DNA from: Acetobacter sacchari
GTDB lineage: Bacteria > Pseudomonadota > Alphaproteobacteria > Acetobacterales > Acetobacteraceae
Direction: 5' to 3'
NCBI RefSeq assembly: GCF_017377715.1
Contig: NZ_JAFVMF010000013.1
Coordinates: forward strand, 1-64,000
DNA: 64,000 bases
Below the pieces are notes generated by a model. It did not search any database, was not told where the DNA came from, and was given only the letters and a program-made list of their open reading frames with translations. This document shows positions 1 through 9,380 of the stretch, piece by piece (position 1 is the stretch's first letter; each line of letters begins with the position of its first letter). The position numbers and the translations under genes are program-made.

Positions 1-59
1 GCGTCCACATCCAGAGCTTGAATCACATCAGACCGATTTTCCAAACAGGCTCTGATCAT
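1..59 (-). CDS. possible 5' end of a gene running off the left edge
   Basis: An ATG at 59-57 on the minus strand opens a frame with no stop to the window edge (about 19 codons, beginning MIRACLENRSDV). There is only a weak purine stretch upstream and too little sequence to name a family. The 580 bases to its right hold no supported gene, so a gene start here would fit the layout of the minus-strand cluster. Chance is a real alternative. Confidence 0.2.
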   Translation of the reverse strand, partial: MIRACLENRSDVIQALDVD

Positions 60-640
60 TACATTCTAAAAGCTTAAATTCCGACACATAGAACAAGTAT
101 AGATTGCTTGGTGCGATAATTTTCTATCACAACTCCGCGCTCTCTGGTCGATCTAATCGATGCATCGGTAACTGAACATATTACCGACGAGCTAAAAAAC
201 TGACCCTCATGGCAGTGCTGATGATTCCATCAACGCAAATAAATAGATTACCTACGTTTTCCTATCGCCAAACGCATTCGAAACGGAATGATAAAGAACT
301 TTCGTGCATTGTAGCGTTGAATAGTTCAAACCAAGGTCTTGCCGCAGGATTTTTCACCACGAGAGGCCCCCGACGGCACTATGAGGCTCCGAATCTATCA
401 ATTTGTAGAACCGAGCGATCACTTACGCTTCACGAGCTCACCAGAGAGACTGCTTGAATTCTGCATCTTCAGACTTTCCAGCACCAACATCAGATAAAAT
501 GGCGATACTCATATTAACTCGTCAACATCGACCTATGCCGCGCTTCGATCGGCTCGAAACGCTTCAAAGACGAAAGACTTCTGAGGCGCTCGAGTTCAGT
601 AAAAACCTCCAGTTACATTTTCTAATTCTTATAAAAGAAA
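60..640. other. AT-rich gap, no supported gene
   Basis: About 580 bases lie between the left edge and the stop of the TPR-GT9 gene. Two short plus-strand frames here (209-457 and 454-711) show no recognisable protein and no good ribosome binding site. No hairpin followed by a T run stood out. It may hold the promoter of whatever gene lies beyond the left edge. Confidence 0.5.
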
Positions 641-2791
641 TCAAATTGCTCCACTTTCCGACAAAAGTTGCAATATTGCCGTATAAACTTCCTCTACAGA
701 AATCAACTTGATACAGGCAACGTCTTTAGCGCATTCATCGTAATTGTGATGCAATGAGCATCCTGCGCAGGGTACACGTCGACTGATCGCTATTCCGCCC
801 CGCTCCTGCCCCCACTCTTGCCACCCTATACGCGATGAGTGCAAACTAACAACCTGTGTCCCCCGAAGAGACGCCAAATGTTTTGGCCCCGAATCGTTAC
901 CAATAAACGCAGACGAAAATGATAGAAAAGCATCAAAATGATCGAACGGCATTTGCCCGCCAACATAAACAATCCCTCCACTATCTAGGAGATCCGCTGG
1001 CAATCGTGCCTTCTGTTCACTGCCTTCGGCCAAGTAAACCACACGCATTCCCATGTCACGAACGACGCGTTCAGCTAATTCCGCGTAATGCGGCCAATGC
1101 GTAAATTTAATGCGTGCTCCGCTGTGGATGACTATATATGGTTGATCGACAGGAACACCGTAATTTAGCAATGTTTCGCGATTTAAGTCACTACGCCTAA
1201 TAACGCGTGCTCCACTGTCAATCGCCAACGCCAATGCGTCACCAATAATGGCGGTTCGAGCTGAGTGCTTTACAAAGTCACAACCTGTACTCGCATCGTA
1301 ACTGGAAAAATTCATATCGATTGACTTGCGCGGACCACCGAAACCCATTGTCAAAGGTGCGCCCGTCAATGGAAGGAGCTTGTGTGAATTAGCAGAAACA
1401 GGAAGATCAATGGCAAGATCGAATTTGAACGGCGCCAAAACTTTCTTAAGAGCTATCTGATCCTCAAGTGACATAATGCGTTGATGCATCACCGGATCAT
1501 CCGGGAAATGAACAAGAACAATTTCGTCAAAAATGCCTAGCGAGCGAGCGAGTCCCTCATTGGCGCGACTAAGCAAACCAACCAATTTTACGTCTGGCAA
1601 CGCAGCGCGAATTTTTTGCAATGCAGGTATGGAAGCAACTAAATCCCCAAGTTGATCGGGGCGCAGCACTGCAACCGTTTTGATATCGAACGGAAACGAC
1701 CGAGTGGAGCATCTGTGCAGTATACTGGGTCGTGCATTAATCTGCTCTACTAGCGTAAAAGCAGATTTTTTGTCTACTGGCTCGATTACTGCATCGGACT
1801 GGTGATAATGTATACTTTCGAACGCAGGCGCAACGATCAAACGCTCACGCCGCCACGTCTTTTCCTCAGCTTCTTCCAAATCTGACGCCATGGCACGAAA
1901 AACAAAGTCGTGCCAACCCGGCGCGACATCGCTAAAATCAATCCACGCATTATAACAATATTTTCTAATATCTTTATTTTTCTTCTCACGTGGCTGCGTT
2001 GCAATGGTCAACGGCTCGCTACAAATTAGATCCCCATCCATAAAGATGTCCACGCGATCAATATGCACTGACGATACAATATAACCGCGAAGAGCGGAAA
2101 CCCCCCGTACTGTCAGACCCCGCCCCCACTCGGTTGTTTGGGGGGTGCCATTGCGAGTTGGCACAAACGCGGGCTGGTGTGCAACGCACAGATCGTCATA
2201 GGATTGAGCAATCAGCGAACCATCCAGAAGAGAATCAAGAAGATCATTTTCGGAAAATTTTCTTTTATCTTTAGAATTTTCTTGAGATAAAAAAGAAAAA
2301 CGTGCCCTTTCCAAGCGAAGATCGTCGGATAGTTCGATAGACTCCACCTCATTCCTAGGGGAATCCCAATCGGGCTTCAGTTCCGACGCATTGCGGTAAT
2401 GTCTTAAGGCATCTTCGTACAAACCCTGAACTTTGCAAAAATGCCCAAGCTGAAGAGAAATCTCAGGATCAGTCGGATCTGCAGCATACACAATATCGTA
2501 ATGATGACGCGCAGCGTCAAAATTGCGCGCCTCCTTGTACATATGACCAACCTGTATGCGAATCCCCCGATCCTCTCGAACTTCGAGAACTTTTAGAAAA
2601 AGCTCCGCAGCATCACGGAAACGACCTGTATCCCGTGCCTTGTCAGCTAAATCAAGGCGTCTTTTCCATTCCGCGTCTTCCGTGTTCTCGGGTTCCTCTT
2701 TCTTATCATGGGCTTTAATCACGCCGCGCACTGCCCGGACCTGGAAAGTCACTCGGCGATAGAGAGAACGGATCGGGTTAGAAAAACTCAT
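641..2791 (-). CDS. TPR-repeat protein fused to a GT9 (heptosyltransferase-like) glycosyltransferase
   Basis: This 716-residue protein has three visible parts. Residues about 40-145 are TPR-like helices. Residues about 220-320 are a beta-rich stretch with many aromatics. From about 372 to the end is a glycosyltransferase family 9 domain, with the N-terminal motif RPDQLGDLVASIPAL and the donor-site motif GNDSGPKHLASL. GT9 enzymes use ADP-heptose, which fits the hldE and gmhB genes upstream. The ATG at 2791 is preferred to a GTG at 2875 because GGTGAG precedes it and the longer N-terminus looks non-coding. There is no signal peptide, so a cytoplasmic or membrane-face role is likely. The acceptor sugar cannot be read from sequence. 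Confidence 0.85.
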   Translation of the reverse strand: MSFSNPIRSLYRRVTFQVRAVRGVIKAHDKKEEPENTEDAEWKRRLDLADKARDTGRFRDAAELFLKVLEVREDRGIRIQVGHMYKEARNFDAARHHYDIVYAADPTDPEISLQLGHFCKVQGLYEDALRHYRNASELKPDWDSPRNEVESIELSDDLRLERARFSFLSQENSKDKRKFSENDLLDSLLDGSLIAQSYDDLCVAHQPAFVPTRNGTPQTTEWGRGLTVRGVSALRGYIVSSVHIDRVDIFMDGDLICSEPLTIATQPREKKNKDIRKYCYNAWIDFSDVAPGWHDFVFRAMASDLEEAEEKTWRRERLIVAPAFESIHYHQSDAVIEPVDKKSAFTLVEQINARPSILHRCSTRSFPFDIKTVAVLRPDQLGDLVASIPALQKIRAALPDVKLVGLLSRANEGLARSLGIFDEIVLVHFPDDPVMHQRIMSLEDQIALKKVLAPFKFDLAIDLPVSANSHKLLPLTGAPLTMGFGGPRKSIDMNFSSYDASTGCDFVKHSARTAIIGDALALAIDSGARVIRRSDLNRETLLNYGVPVDQPYIVIHSGARIKFTHWPHYAELAERVVRDMGMRVVYLAEGSEQKARLPADLLDSGGIVYVGGQMPFDHFDAFLSFSSAFIGNDSGPKHLASLRGTQVVSLHSSRIGWQEWGQERGGIAISRRVPCAGCSLHHNYDECAKDVACIKLISVEEVYTAILQLLSESGAI

Positions 2792-2915
2792 AGCAAACTC
2801 ACCATTTATGAAACAAGTAACTCTACATCTCGCCAACGAAAGATCGTCTGAAATTATTCGATGTACACGCGACACAGAAATTTTCTTATTTCATATCGCA
2901 ATATTTTCAACTTTC

Positions 2916-4091
2916 CTAATAGTCTCCAGTCATAATCAACTCTCGGGCGGCACCATAAATATGGTAGAGAGAGCTAGCGGGCATATAATCGACCAAGGGC
3001 CTACTTTCCTGGTCGAAGCGATCTATCCACCCTCCCCCCAGGTGAGCGGGCGCATAGCGCGCAAGAAATTGACTTCCGATGACATCTACAGGAAAAGATG
3101 CAACCTTACCTACACGATCACGTTGACAAAGCAGACGAAGCAACTCTGTCTGGGGCCACACACGCGTCGATCGCTCGGAAACGATACCTTCATCCGTCAT
3201 CGCGTCCCATACTTGATTCACCGTTGCATCGTATCCGTGTGCCAGCCCCACATGGAACAAACGCTCAGCCACTTGCTCAATTTGCAAACTTTGGCTTTCA
3301 GTCAAAATAGCCAAATTTCGATATTCAGACAAAAGCCATGACCATTCGAACAGATGACCAGGCTCTACAAGGTTCTCTCCAGATATTTTTGCAGGCAACC
3401 AATCCGCCGAAAAAAACTCCAAAAGAAAACCATTTCTTGGTTCAATTAATTTATGCAGAGCTAGGTCAACAAGCTTACTGGCTTCATCTAGATAAAAATC
3501 ATCACGAGAAGCCTCGAATAATGCCAAATAAGCTTCAAGCAAATGCATATGTGGATTTTGCCGCCGAAGGTCGTCTTGCGGGGGAATCGTGTCCTGATAC
3601 CCTCCATTCTTTGTAGCAAAAAGTATTTTGATTTCATCGACCGTCGCACGAGCGATCGAGTGATAGCGCGGGCTGTCGCAAACGCGGATAGCCCAAGCAT
3701 ATGCGAACAGGATGAACGCGTGACCGTATAGGTCTCGGGTATGGTTAGCTGGACTTCCACCAGAAGTTATGGAAAAAACCCACCCGGACTCCCCGTCCGA
3801 CCGGTAATATAATCGCTCCACGTGATCAAGGCACGTCAACGCCTGATTCGACGCGTCGTAAAAACCATCGAGGCTGGCGCGGCAGTACGTGGCAATTTGC
3901 CGTGCCTGCACCATTAGCCGATGAGCTTCCAGATCAACCGGAGTGGCGTCCCAATTTAAACGCTCATAATATAGGCCGCGTGCAGAATCAAAGCCAGCCG
4001 AACTCCAGAGAGGCAGTGAATTAGACACCAACCAACGAAACCACTCACCGTTGGGATTCCCAGACCGATCGGCTGACTCGGGCGGGACCAC
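2916..4091 (-). CDS. AGE-family sugar epimerase/isomerase
   Basis: The 391-residue product matches the (alpha/alpha)6-barrel family of N-acylglucosamine 2-epimerases and related mannose/aldose isomerases. Typical segments are HTRDLYGHAFILFAYAW (near residue 115), NPHMHLLEAYLALFE, EPGHLFEWSWLL and RVWPQTELLRL, which carry the histidines of the active site. It begins with GTG two bases after the hldE stop, with GGGAG about 8 bases upstream, so the two are probably translated together. Family members act on GlcNAc, mannose or sulfoquinovose derivatives; the substrate here is unknown. Its place in a heptose and capsule cluster suggests a role in making a sugar precursor. Confidence 0.85.
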   Translation of the reverse strand: MVPPESADRSGNPNGEWFRWLVSNSLPLWSSAGFDSARGLYYERLNWDATPVDLEAHRLMVQARQIATYCRASLDGFYDASNQALTCLDHVERLYYRSDGESGWVFSITSGGSPANHTRDLYGHAFILFAYAWAIRVCDSPRYHSIARATVDEIKILFATKNGGYQDTIPPQDDLRRQNPHMHLLEAYLALFEASRDDFYLDEASKLVDLALHKLIEPRNGFLLEFFSADWLPAKISGENLVEPGHLFEWSWLLSEYRNLAILTESQSLQIEQVAERLFHVGLAHGYDATVNQVWDAMTDEGIVSERSTRVWPQTELLRLLCQRDRVGKVASFPVDVIGSQFLARYAPAHLGGGWIDRFDQESRPLVDYMPASSLYHIYGAARELIMTGDY

Positions 4092-4093
4092 AA

Positions 4094-5530
4094 CTACGCT
4101 CCCGCCTGCATTTTACGAACAATAGACGTGGTTGATCGACCAGATATCAGCTCTGCCAAGACCACACTTCCTCCATAAGTTTTTATAAAATCGCCGCCAA
4201 CCACGTCACATTCTTGATAGTCGGCACCTTTTACAATCACGTCGGGGCGAAGTGCCTTTATCGTTTCGAGGGGCGTGTCTTCATCGAAAATCACAACCAA
4301 ATCGACGTCGCGCAGAGCGCCAATCACAGTTGCGCGGGCTTGCTCGTCTTGTAAAGGTCGGGTCTGCCCCTTAAGACGCTTCACCGATGCATCACTATTG
4401 ATGGCGACAATCAGCTTATCCCCCTGTCTGCCAGCTGCTTTAATCAAGGCAATATGGCCAGGGTGGACCAAATCGAAGCATCCGTTCGTGAATGCTATCC
4501 GCGCACCATGGTGCCGCCAAACCTCAATAATATCCTGGGCTCGAGCAAGAGTAGCAGTTTCTCCGTCCTCCTGGATTTCCCAAAGGAGGGCGGCACTCAA
4601 CTCCGCGCGCGATACCGTAGCCGTGCCGAGTTTACTGACAACAATCGACGCCGCACTCGATGCGATAACCGCCGCGGTTTCGAGATCCTGACCAGCAGAG
4701 AGGATGCTGGCGATCGTGGCAACCACTGTATCCCCTGCGCCCGAGACATCGTATACTTCGGATTTCCGGACCTGAACATGCGTGATCTTTCCATCGGTTT
4801 CATACAAGGTCATCCCATCTTCGGAACGTGTCACTAGTACATTTCCGCCGAATGCCGCCGAAGCCACGCGCGCCGCGCGCTCAACTTCTTCGTCGTTCTT
4901 GCAAGACATCCCCGTGGCCATATACAGCTCGTTACGGTTCGGGGTGATAAGGTATGCCCCTTTGTATGCTGATAAATCTTTACGCTTCGGATCAACAACA
5001 ACCGGAATACCACGTTTAGAGGCCATCACGCACACTGCTTGAATGACATCGTCCGACAACACCCCCTTCGCATAATCAGAGCATACAACTACATCTGCAT
5101 CTTTTATGGCCATCGTAGCTGCGTGAATCAATCGCGCACGCGTTTCGGCGGATGGTGTTTCAATCCGCTCTTCGTCGATTCGAACGATCTGTTGCCGACC
5201 GCTCAGAACTCGAGTTTTCGCAATGGTAATCCACTCAGGGTCATCGACAATATAAGAGAGATCAATGCCCGGCGCATCAGCCAGAGCTTTCTTGAGCATT
5301 TCAGCAGAAATGTCTCGACCAACTATTCCGATCAACGCGACGCTGCTTCCTAGCGTCGCCGCATTCATGGCTACGTTCGCTGCGCCCCCTGGGACGACGG
5401 TATGATGCGCACGATGCAAGACCGGAACCGGCGCTTCCGGTGAGATACGATGCACGGAGCCACTCACGTAGCAGTCCAACATCAAGTCACCGATGATGAC
5501 AACGCGACCGAAATTGAAATCGTTAATCAT
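4094..5530 (-). CDS. hldE: bifunctional heptose-7-phosphate kinase / heptose-1-phosphate adenylyltransferase
   Basis: HldE phosphorylates D-glycero-D-manno-heptose 7-phosphate at C1 and later adenylylates the 1-phosphate to ADP-heptose, a precursor of LPS inner core and other surface glycans. Residues 1 to about 315 are a PfkB-type sugar kinase (GGAANVAMN at 48-56, anion-hole motif GAGDT at 264-268). Residues about 340-478 are a cytidylyltransferase-fold domain with FTNGCFDLVHPGH (347-359). Length (478 aa) is normal for the two-domain form. It overlaps gmhB by 8 bases. gmhA and hldD, needed for the full pathway to L,D-heptose, are not visible in this window. Confidence 0.96.
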   Translation of the reverse strand: MINDFNFGRVVIIGDLMLDCYVSGSVHRISPEAPVPVLHRAHHTVVPGGAANVAMNAATLGSSVALIGIVGRDISAEMLKKALADAPGIDLSYIVDDPEWITIAKTRVLSGRQQIVRIDEERIETPSAETRARLIHAATMAIKDADVVVCSDYAKGVLSDDVIQAVCVMASKRGIPVVVDPKRKDLSAYKGAYLITPNRNELYMATGMSCKNDEEVERAARVASAAFGGNVLVTRSEDGMTLYETDGKITHVQVRKSEVYDVSGAGDTVVATIASILSAGQDLETAAVIASSAASIVVSKLGTATVSRAELSAALLWEIQEDGETATLARAQDIIEVWRHHGARIAFTNGCFDLVHPGHIALIKAAGRQGDKLIVAINSDASVKRLKGQTRPLQDEQARATVIGALRDVDLVVIFDEDTPLETIKALRPDVIVKGADYQECDVVGGDFIKTYGGSVVLAELISGRSTTSIVRKMQAGA

Positions 5531-6098
5531 GATTTTTCTCAGAAAATAAGGGCTGCAAATATGGAGAAAGAAAACTCATTAGGTTATCGCCTGAGAAAAG
5601 ATAACCCGGGATACCCGCCGCAGCAGCGGCTTCAACATCTGTATTTTTGTCACCGACCAGAAAGGACCTAGAGAGGTCCAAATTTAATTCGCTTGCGGCT
5701 CGCGTAATCATTCCGGGGTTCGGTTTGCGGTCGGGATGATTGCAACGATACGCAGCCACCCGAGCATCCGGATGATAAGGGCACACATAAAAGCGGTCCA
5801 GAACACCCCCCTCCCTCGCGACCTCATCGGCAAGATGAGCATTGAACCGATCTACCGCAGCTTCATCGAACAAACCCCTAGCTACGCCGGATTGATTCGT
5901 TACAACCACAGTAACGTAACCACAAGCTTTAGCACGCATTACTGCCTGCGCCGCCCCAGGAATCAGCACAAGCTCTTCTGGCACGGAAGGATAGCCGGTA
6001 TCGACGTTCAGAACACCGTCACGGTCAAAGAAAACGGCCGCGCGAGCGTGCTGGTCCCGGCATTCGTTAGTATGGCGATGATTAATTTTCACTCCCAT
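5523..6098 (-). CDS. gmhB: D,D-heptose 1,7-bisphosphate 7-phosphatase
   Basis: GmhB removes the 7-phosphate between the two HldE steps. It is a HAD phosphatase of 191 residues: motif I FFDRDGVLN (residues 23-31) with nucleophile and acid/base Asp, motif II TNQSG, and motif IV GDKNTDVEAA. The loop CPYHPDARVAAYRCNHPD supplies the zinc ligands; the last pair reads Cys-x-His where the E. coli enzyme has Cys-x-Cys. The gene starts at ATG 6098 and overlaps hldE, consistent with an operon. Its neighbours make the heptose assignment firm over other HAD phosphatases. Confidence 0.94.
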   Translation of the reverse strand: MGVKINHRHTNECRDQHARAAVFFDRDGVLNVDTGYPSVPEELVLIPGAAQAVMRAKACGYVTVVVTNQSGVARGLFDEAAVDRFNAHLADEVAREGGVLDRFYVCPYHPDARVAAYRCNHPDRKPNPGMITRAASELNLDLSRSFLVGDKNTDVEAAAAAGIPGYLFSGDNLMSFLSPYLQPLFSEKNHD

Positions 6099-6112
6099 AA
6101 GTCATCCCCCAA

Positions 6113-6386
6113 CTACGCAAACAATTCTGAAAGCGTCGGCCAATGCGTCAAAAAATATACATCCAGCGATTCCGTCCCCCAATTACTCAATTCGACTGTG
6201 GAATCGAAGGCCGCCACCAGAACCCAAGCCAAGCTTTTTCGGAGGCACGTATCTTTTGCAATCATCATCAAATGCATCGGACATGGCCATGTCACGCTGT
6301 TCCAAAACCAGTTCGAAATACGCACCCGAAAGCGCTAAAAGGGCACCCATGACGAACCATCTTATTCTATAACAAAATCTTCTCAA
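6113..6386 (-). pseudogene. possible short gene broken by one frameshift, family unknown
   Basis: Two overlapping minus-strand frames run from a TTG at 6386 to a stop at 6113, 15 bases before gmhB. The first gives a hydrophobic start, then FELVLEQRDMAMSDAFDDD; the second ends LDVYFLTHWPTLSELFA. Joining them needs a one-base change in the AAAAA run near 6240 and would give a protein of about 90 residues. I do not recognise it. A broken gene, a sequencing error and chance are all possible. The location, where a heptose gene such as gmhA might be expected, is suggestive only; it does not resemble GmhA or HldD. Confidence 0.22.
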
Positions 6387-6708
6387 AAATTTTGTTCGTC
6401 AAGGCCAAAATGTTCAAAAAATCCACCACGGTTTCGTTTTGTAATTCTGTCTTTCGCCGCTTGATTGACGGATGAGCGCGTGACACATTTGAAACTTCCA
6501 ACGCTGGAGAATATTTCGCTCACTCTGGCGGCTTCAATGCTCAGATCCAAGATAGAAAAACTCTGATTGCTACGAACAGGACCCGACAAGCGCCTAACTC
6601 CGCCGCCCCAAGAGCCCGGAAACAATAAAGTTCGCGCATTTCTCTGGTGTATATTGAATTCAATCACAACATTAAAAAACACGAAATATTTCTGAAGTTT
6701 TCAAGATA
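6387..6708. other. AT-rich gap, no supported gene
   Basis: Between the GT4 gene and the doubtful short frame there is one open minus-strand frame (6383-6682, 99 codons). It has no recognisable family and no clear ribosome binding site. It could be a small unknown gene or a remnant. Nothing else was seen. Confidence 0.4.
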
Positions 6709-8010
6709 CTATTTCAAGTCGATCTGCCGCGGCGGCGTGGACGTGACGCAAGGAACACCTACGAATTCTTCAATTTTGGTCAAAACTTGGCCGATACTCT
6801 GATTCCAATCCAAAATACTACCTTGATCGAGCACCTGGGCAACAGGGCACTTCTGCCCTGAAAGACCCGCGAATTCCTCAATAGCGCGCAGCCAGCCGAT
6901 ACCGTCAAGCGGATCAATATAATACGCTCCCCCCCCCCCTACTTCACGGAAAACCGATATATCCGAACAAATGGCAGGCGTCCCCAGCGCCAAAGCTTCA
7001 GCCAGCGGCAATCCAAAACCCTCAGCAAATGACGGAAACAGGAGAGCACGAGCCCCACTCAACAGCCCCACCACCTCCGCATCGGGCAATGAGTTGTACT
7101 CGACGACAAAACCACGCAATGTCGGCGAACGCTCGATCATATCTAACACCTGCTCATTTTCCCACCCACGTTTACCTATAATGATGAGATGCGGCGCAGT
7201 TGATCCATGTACCTCGATCAAGCGGCGCCAAATATTCAGTAGTAGAAGATGGTTTTTGCGCGCTTCCACCGTCCCGAGGCAGATGAAATAAGGAGCGGCA
7301 TTTTTTGCCTGATTGAGCGCCCTCTTATTGCCGGACAAAGCCCGAAGGTGCACGCCATGCGCTACAGGCCAAACAGGAACATCCGATCTGCTCGCTTTGG
7401 CAAAATACGGCATGAGCGACTTGCGCACTGCGTCGGACGGAGTGACTACCGCGTCTGCATAACGGACGACCGTGTCTATACGCTTCTGGTGGCGCGCCGG
7501 TTCCCTCTCTCGAGCGTACTCTGGGTAATCAAGCGGGATCAAATCGTGAACCATTGGTACAAAAAGGGCGTCGTGCCGTCGTATCGCCGCCGCCACGAGT
7601 TTTGGACGCGTCAAATGATGATGAGAAAGAAGAAGATAGACGTTGCGCCCCCCCTTTTGCTGGCGATGCCGCATGAATGTCTGCTTACCTTTAGTCTTCG
7701 TCAAAATGATTCCGTGCAAAAGCCACAAACTCAAGCGAAAGGCAGCACCAGCGTCATGTCCCCCTCGGTCCCATAACATGGCGAGTGATGAAACGAAGTC
7801 CAGAGCAATGCTAAAAGGCAGAATCGCAAATTTTCCAAGAGGATGAACAGCTGCAAATTCTATGCGGTCTGGCACGTTGGCGCACAGATAGAGAGCGTAT
7901 TCGAGTTCCACACGATCAATGCCTGTCGGCACGCGCGCGCGCGAGCGCGACAGTAGACGTGAAATATCAAGTATATAAAATGGCACATCCGAATTAGACT
8001 TCGTAATCAT
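6709..8010 (-). CDS. GT4-type glycosyltransferase of the surface-polysaccharide cluster
   Basis: The 433-residue GT-B enzyme has the family 4 C-terminal half: FICLGTVEARKNHLLLL near residue 240 (sugar-nucleotide phosphate loop) and FPSFAEGFGLPLAEALALGTPAI near 325-350, with the conserved glutamates of the donor site. The N-terminal half contains the PTGIDRVELEY segment seen in related polysaccharide transferases. No signal peptide is visible; it should act on the cytoplasmic face. Its start overlaps the stop of kpsS by four bases (ATGA), so it is probably coupled to it. Donor and acceptor are unknown. Confidence 0.88.
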   Translation of the reverse strand: MITKSNSDVPFYILDISRLLSRSRARVPTGIDRVELEYALYLCANVPDRIEFAAVHPLGKFAILPFSIALDFVSSLAMLWDRGGHDAGAAFRLSLWLLHGIILTKTKGKQTFMRHRQQKGGRNVYLLLSHHHLTRPKLVAAAIRRHDALFVPMVHDLIPLDYPEYAREREPARHQKRIDTVVRYADAVVTPSDAVRKSLMPYFAKASRSDVPVWPVAHGVHLRALSGNKRALNQAKNAAPYFICLGTVEARKNHLLLLNIWRRLIEVHGSTAPHLIIIGKRGWENEQVLDMIERSPTLRGFVVEYNSLPDAEVVGLLSGARALLFPSFAEGFGLPLAEALALGTPAICSDISVFREVGGGGAYYIDPLDGIGWLRAIEEFAGLSGQKCPVAQVLDQGSILDWNQSIGQVLTKIEEFVGVPCVTSTPPRQIDLK

Positions 8011-9371
8011 ACAGAAAATTCTCGCGACGAATCACCAATGCTCGTCGATTTTTTGGTATTTTGCGCAAATTTTGGACGAAGCATCTCACGGCGAGCCATC
8101 TCTTCTCGAGACGCAGTCGCGAAATCACGCGGACTGTGTTTCGTAAGACGTTCTATTGCGCTGGCAGTCAATTTTTCGATTGCTTCATTCGAAAAAAAAC
8201 CACCAGGAATAAGGCAACGATCTATCAAAACACGTCGATAAGCGTCAAACATATTCATGTCTGGGCCGTCTGGCTCCGCCCAAAAATCGGCGAGCGGCCC
8301 CTGAAAGGTGATGCCTGGCAAATCGTAGACCGCGTCGCCCAACGTGATCACCGACTTGCCTTCTGCAAGCGCCAAAGTGCCTGTCGTGCTGTTGATTGTA
8401 ATCACGCCAGATGCAGCTTGGACCAGCTCTAATATTTCACCGACCTCGACATATTCAACGCGGTCGGCCACGCCGTAAGCTGCCGCCTGCAGCGCCACTT
8501 CATGACGCCAGTTGCGCACGAAGTTATCCAACGGATGCTCCTTGATCACAAGCCTCATCTGCTTTGGCGCGTGCGCGGCGAACGACGCTATTACAACCTT
8601 AATAGCTTCCGCCATACCACTAAACGACGAATGCAGCCGCACCTGAGCATCAGCATCGAGTTGCAGCGGAAAAAGCATAAACGGCTCGTCTGAACCCCGC
8701 AGCCTTTCAAGCGTCGCTTCTGTTCGTCGCCCGCGCTCTTTACGTTTGGCCAACTTACGCAACCAACCCACCCCCTCGGTCAACGGATGCCAAGGCCGGT
8801 AATTATCCCAGTGCCTATAATGCCACCGCGAAAGCAAGTCTGCGGAATTATACGCCACCCCCTGCAACGCACGAATTCTAAACGATGACGGAACGGAATG
8901 ATGCTCTGCAGCAGCGGGAAGCTGGCGAGCGCGATCGCGGTAGTAAGCTGGATCACGAGGCAACATAGAGTTGCCGTTCACCCCACCAAGTTCAAGCGTC
9001 ACCCAATCAGGACGTAGATACCCCTCCTCGAAGACATGCACGGGAATGTGCAATCGCGCACATACCGCGATAGCAGCGCTATGAAGCGGACGGCAATCTC
9101 CGAATAACACCACGTCCGTAATTTCATGCTTGGCGAGAATACGCACCAACGCCTCTGGCCACTCATCGGGGCGTCCAGTGAAATCGATACCTCCCGGTAA
9201 ACGCCAGAACAACCTGTCGCCACCGTTGAAATTTACTTTCCAAACGCCGTAGCCATTCCGCCGAAGAGCCTGTCCGATCATGCGGAAGAACGGCCCCATC
9301 AGACCTTGAAGTAGCAATACGTTGCGTCGCACACCTGCATGATCATCTACATTTGAATGGGATGTAAGCAT
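8007..9371 (-). CDS. kpsS: KpsS-like capsule/glycolipid Kdo transferase
   Basis: The 454-residue product matches the KpsS family, which adds the first beta-Kdo to the phosphatidylglycerol anchor of group 2 capsules. Visible signs are VLLLQGLMGPFFRMIGQAL at the N-terminus, FNGGDRLFW, VVLFGDCRPLHS, VHVFEEGYLRPDWVTLE, and a C-terminal half with VIKEHPLDN and TINSTTGTLALAEGKSVI. It lies 9 bases after kpsC and overlaps the GT4 gene, giving the order kpsC-kpsS-GT4. No export genes (kpsMT/kpsED) are seen in the window; they may lie to the left. Confidence 0.88.
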   Translation of the reverse strand: MLTSHSNVDDHAGVRRNVLLLQGLMGPFFRMIGQALRRNGYGVWKVNFNGGDRLFWRLPGGIDFTGRPDEWPEALVRILAKHEITDVVLFGDCRPLHSAAIAVCARLHIPVHVFEEGYLRPDWVTLELGGVNGNSMLPRDPAYYRDRARQLPAAAEHHSVPSSFRIRALQGVAYNSADLLSRWHYRHWDNYRPWHPLTEGVGWLRKLAKRKERGRRTEATLERLRGSDEPFMLFPLQLDADAQVRLHSSFSGMAEAIKVVIASFAAHAPKQMRLVIKEHPLDNFVRNWRHEVALQAAAYGVADRVEYVEVGEILELVQAASGVITINSTTGTLALAEGKSVITLGDAVYDLPGITFQGPLADFWAEPDGPDMNMFDAYRRVLIDRCLIPGGFFSNEAIEKLTASAIERLTKHSPRDFATASREEMARREMLRPKFAQNTKKSTSIGDSSREFSV

Positions 9372-9380
9372 TGCACTTTC

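Noticed and set aside
209..711. Two short plus-strand frames near the left edge
   Set aside because: No ribosome binding site or protein family; the AT-rich sequence gives such frames by chance, and the second overlaps the end of the GT9 gene.
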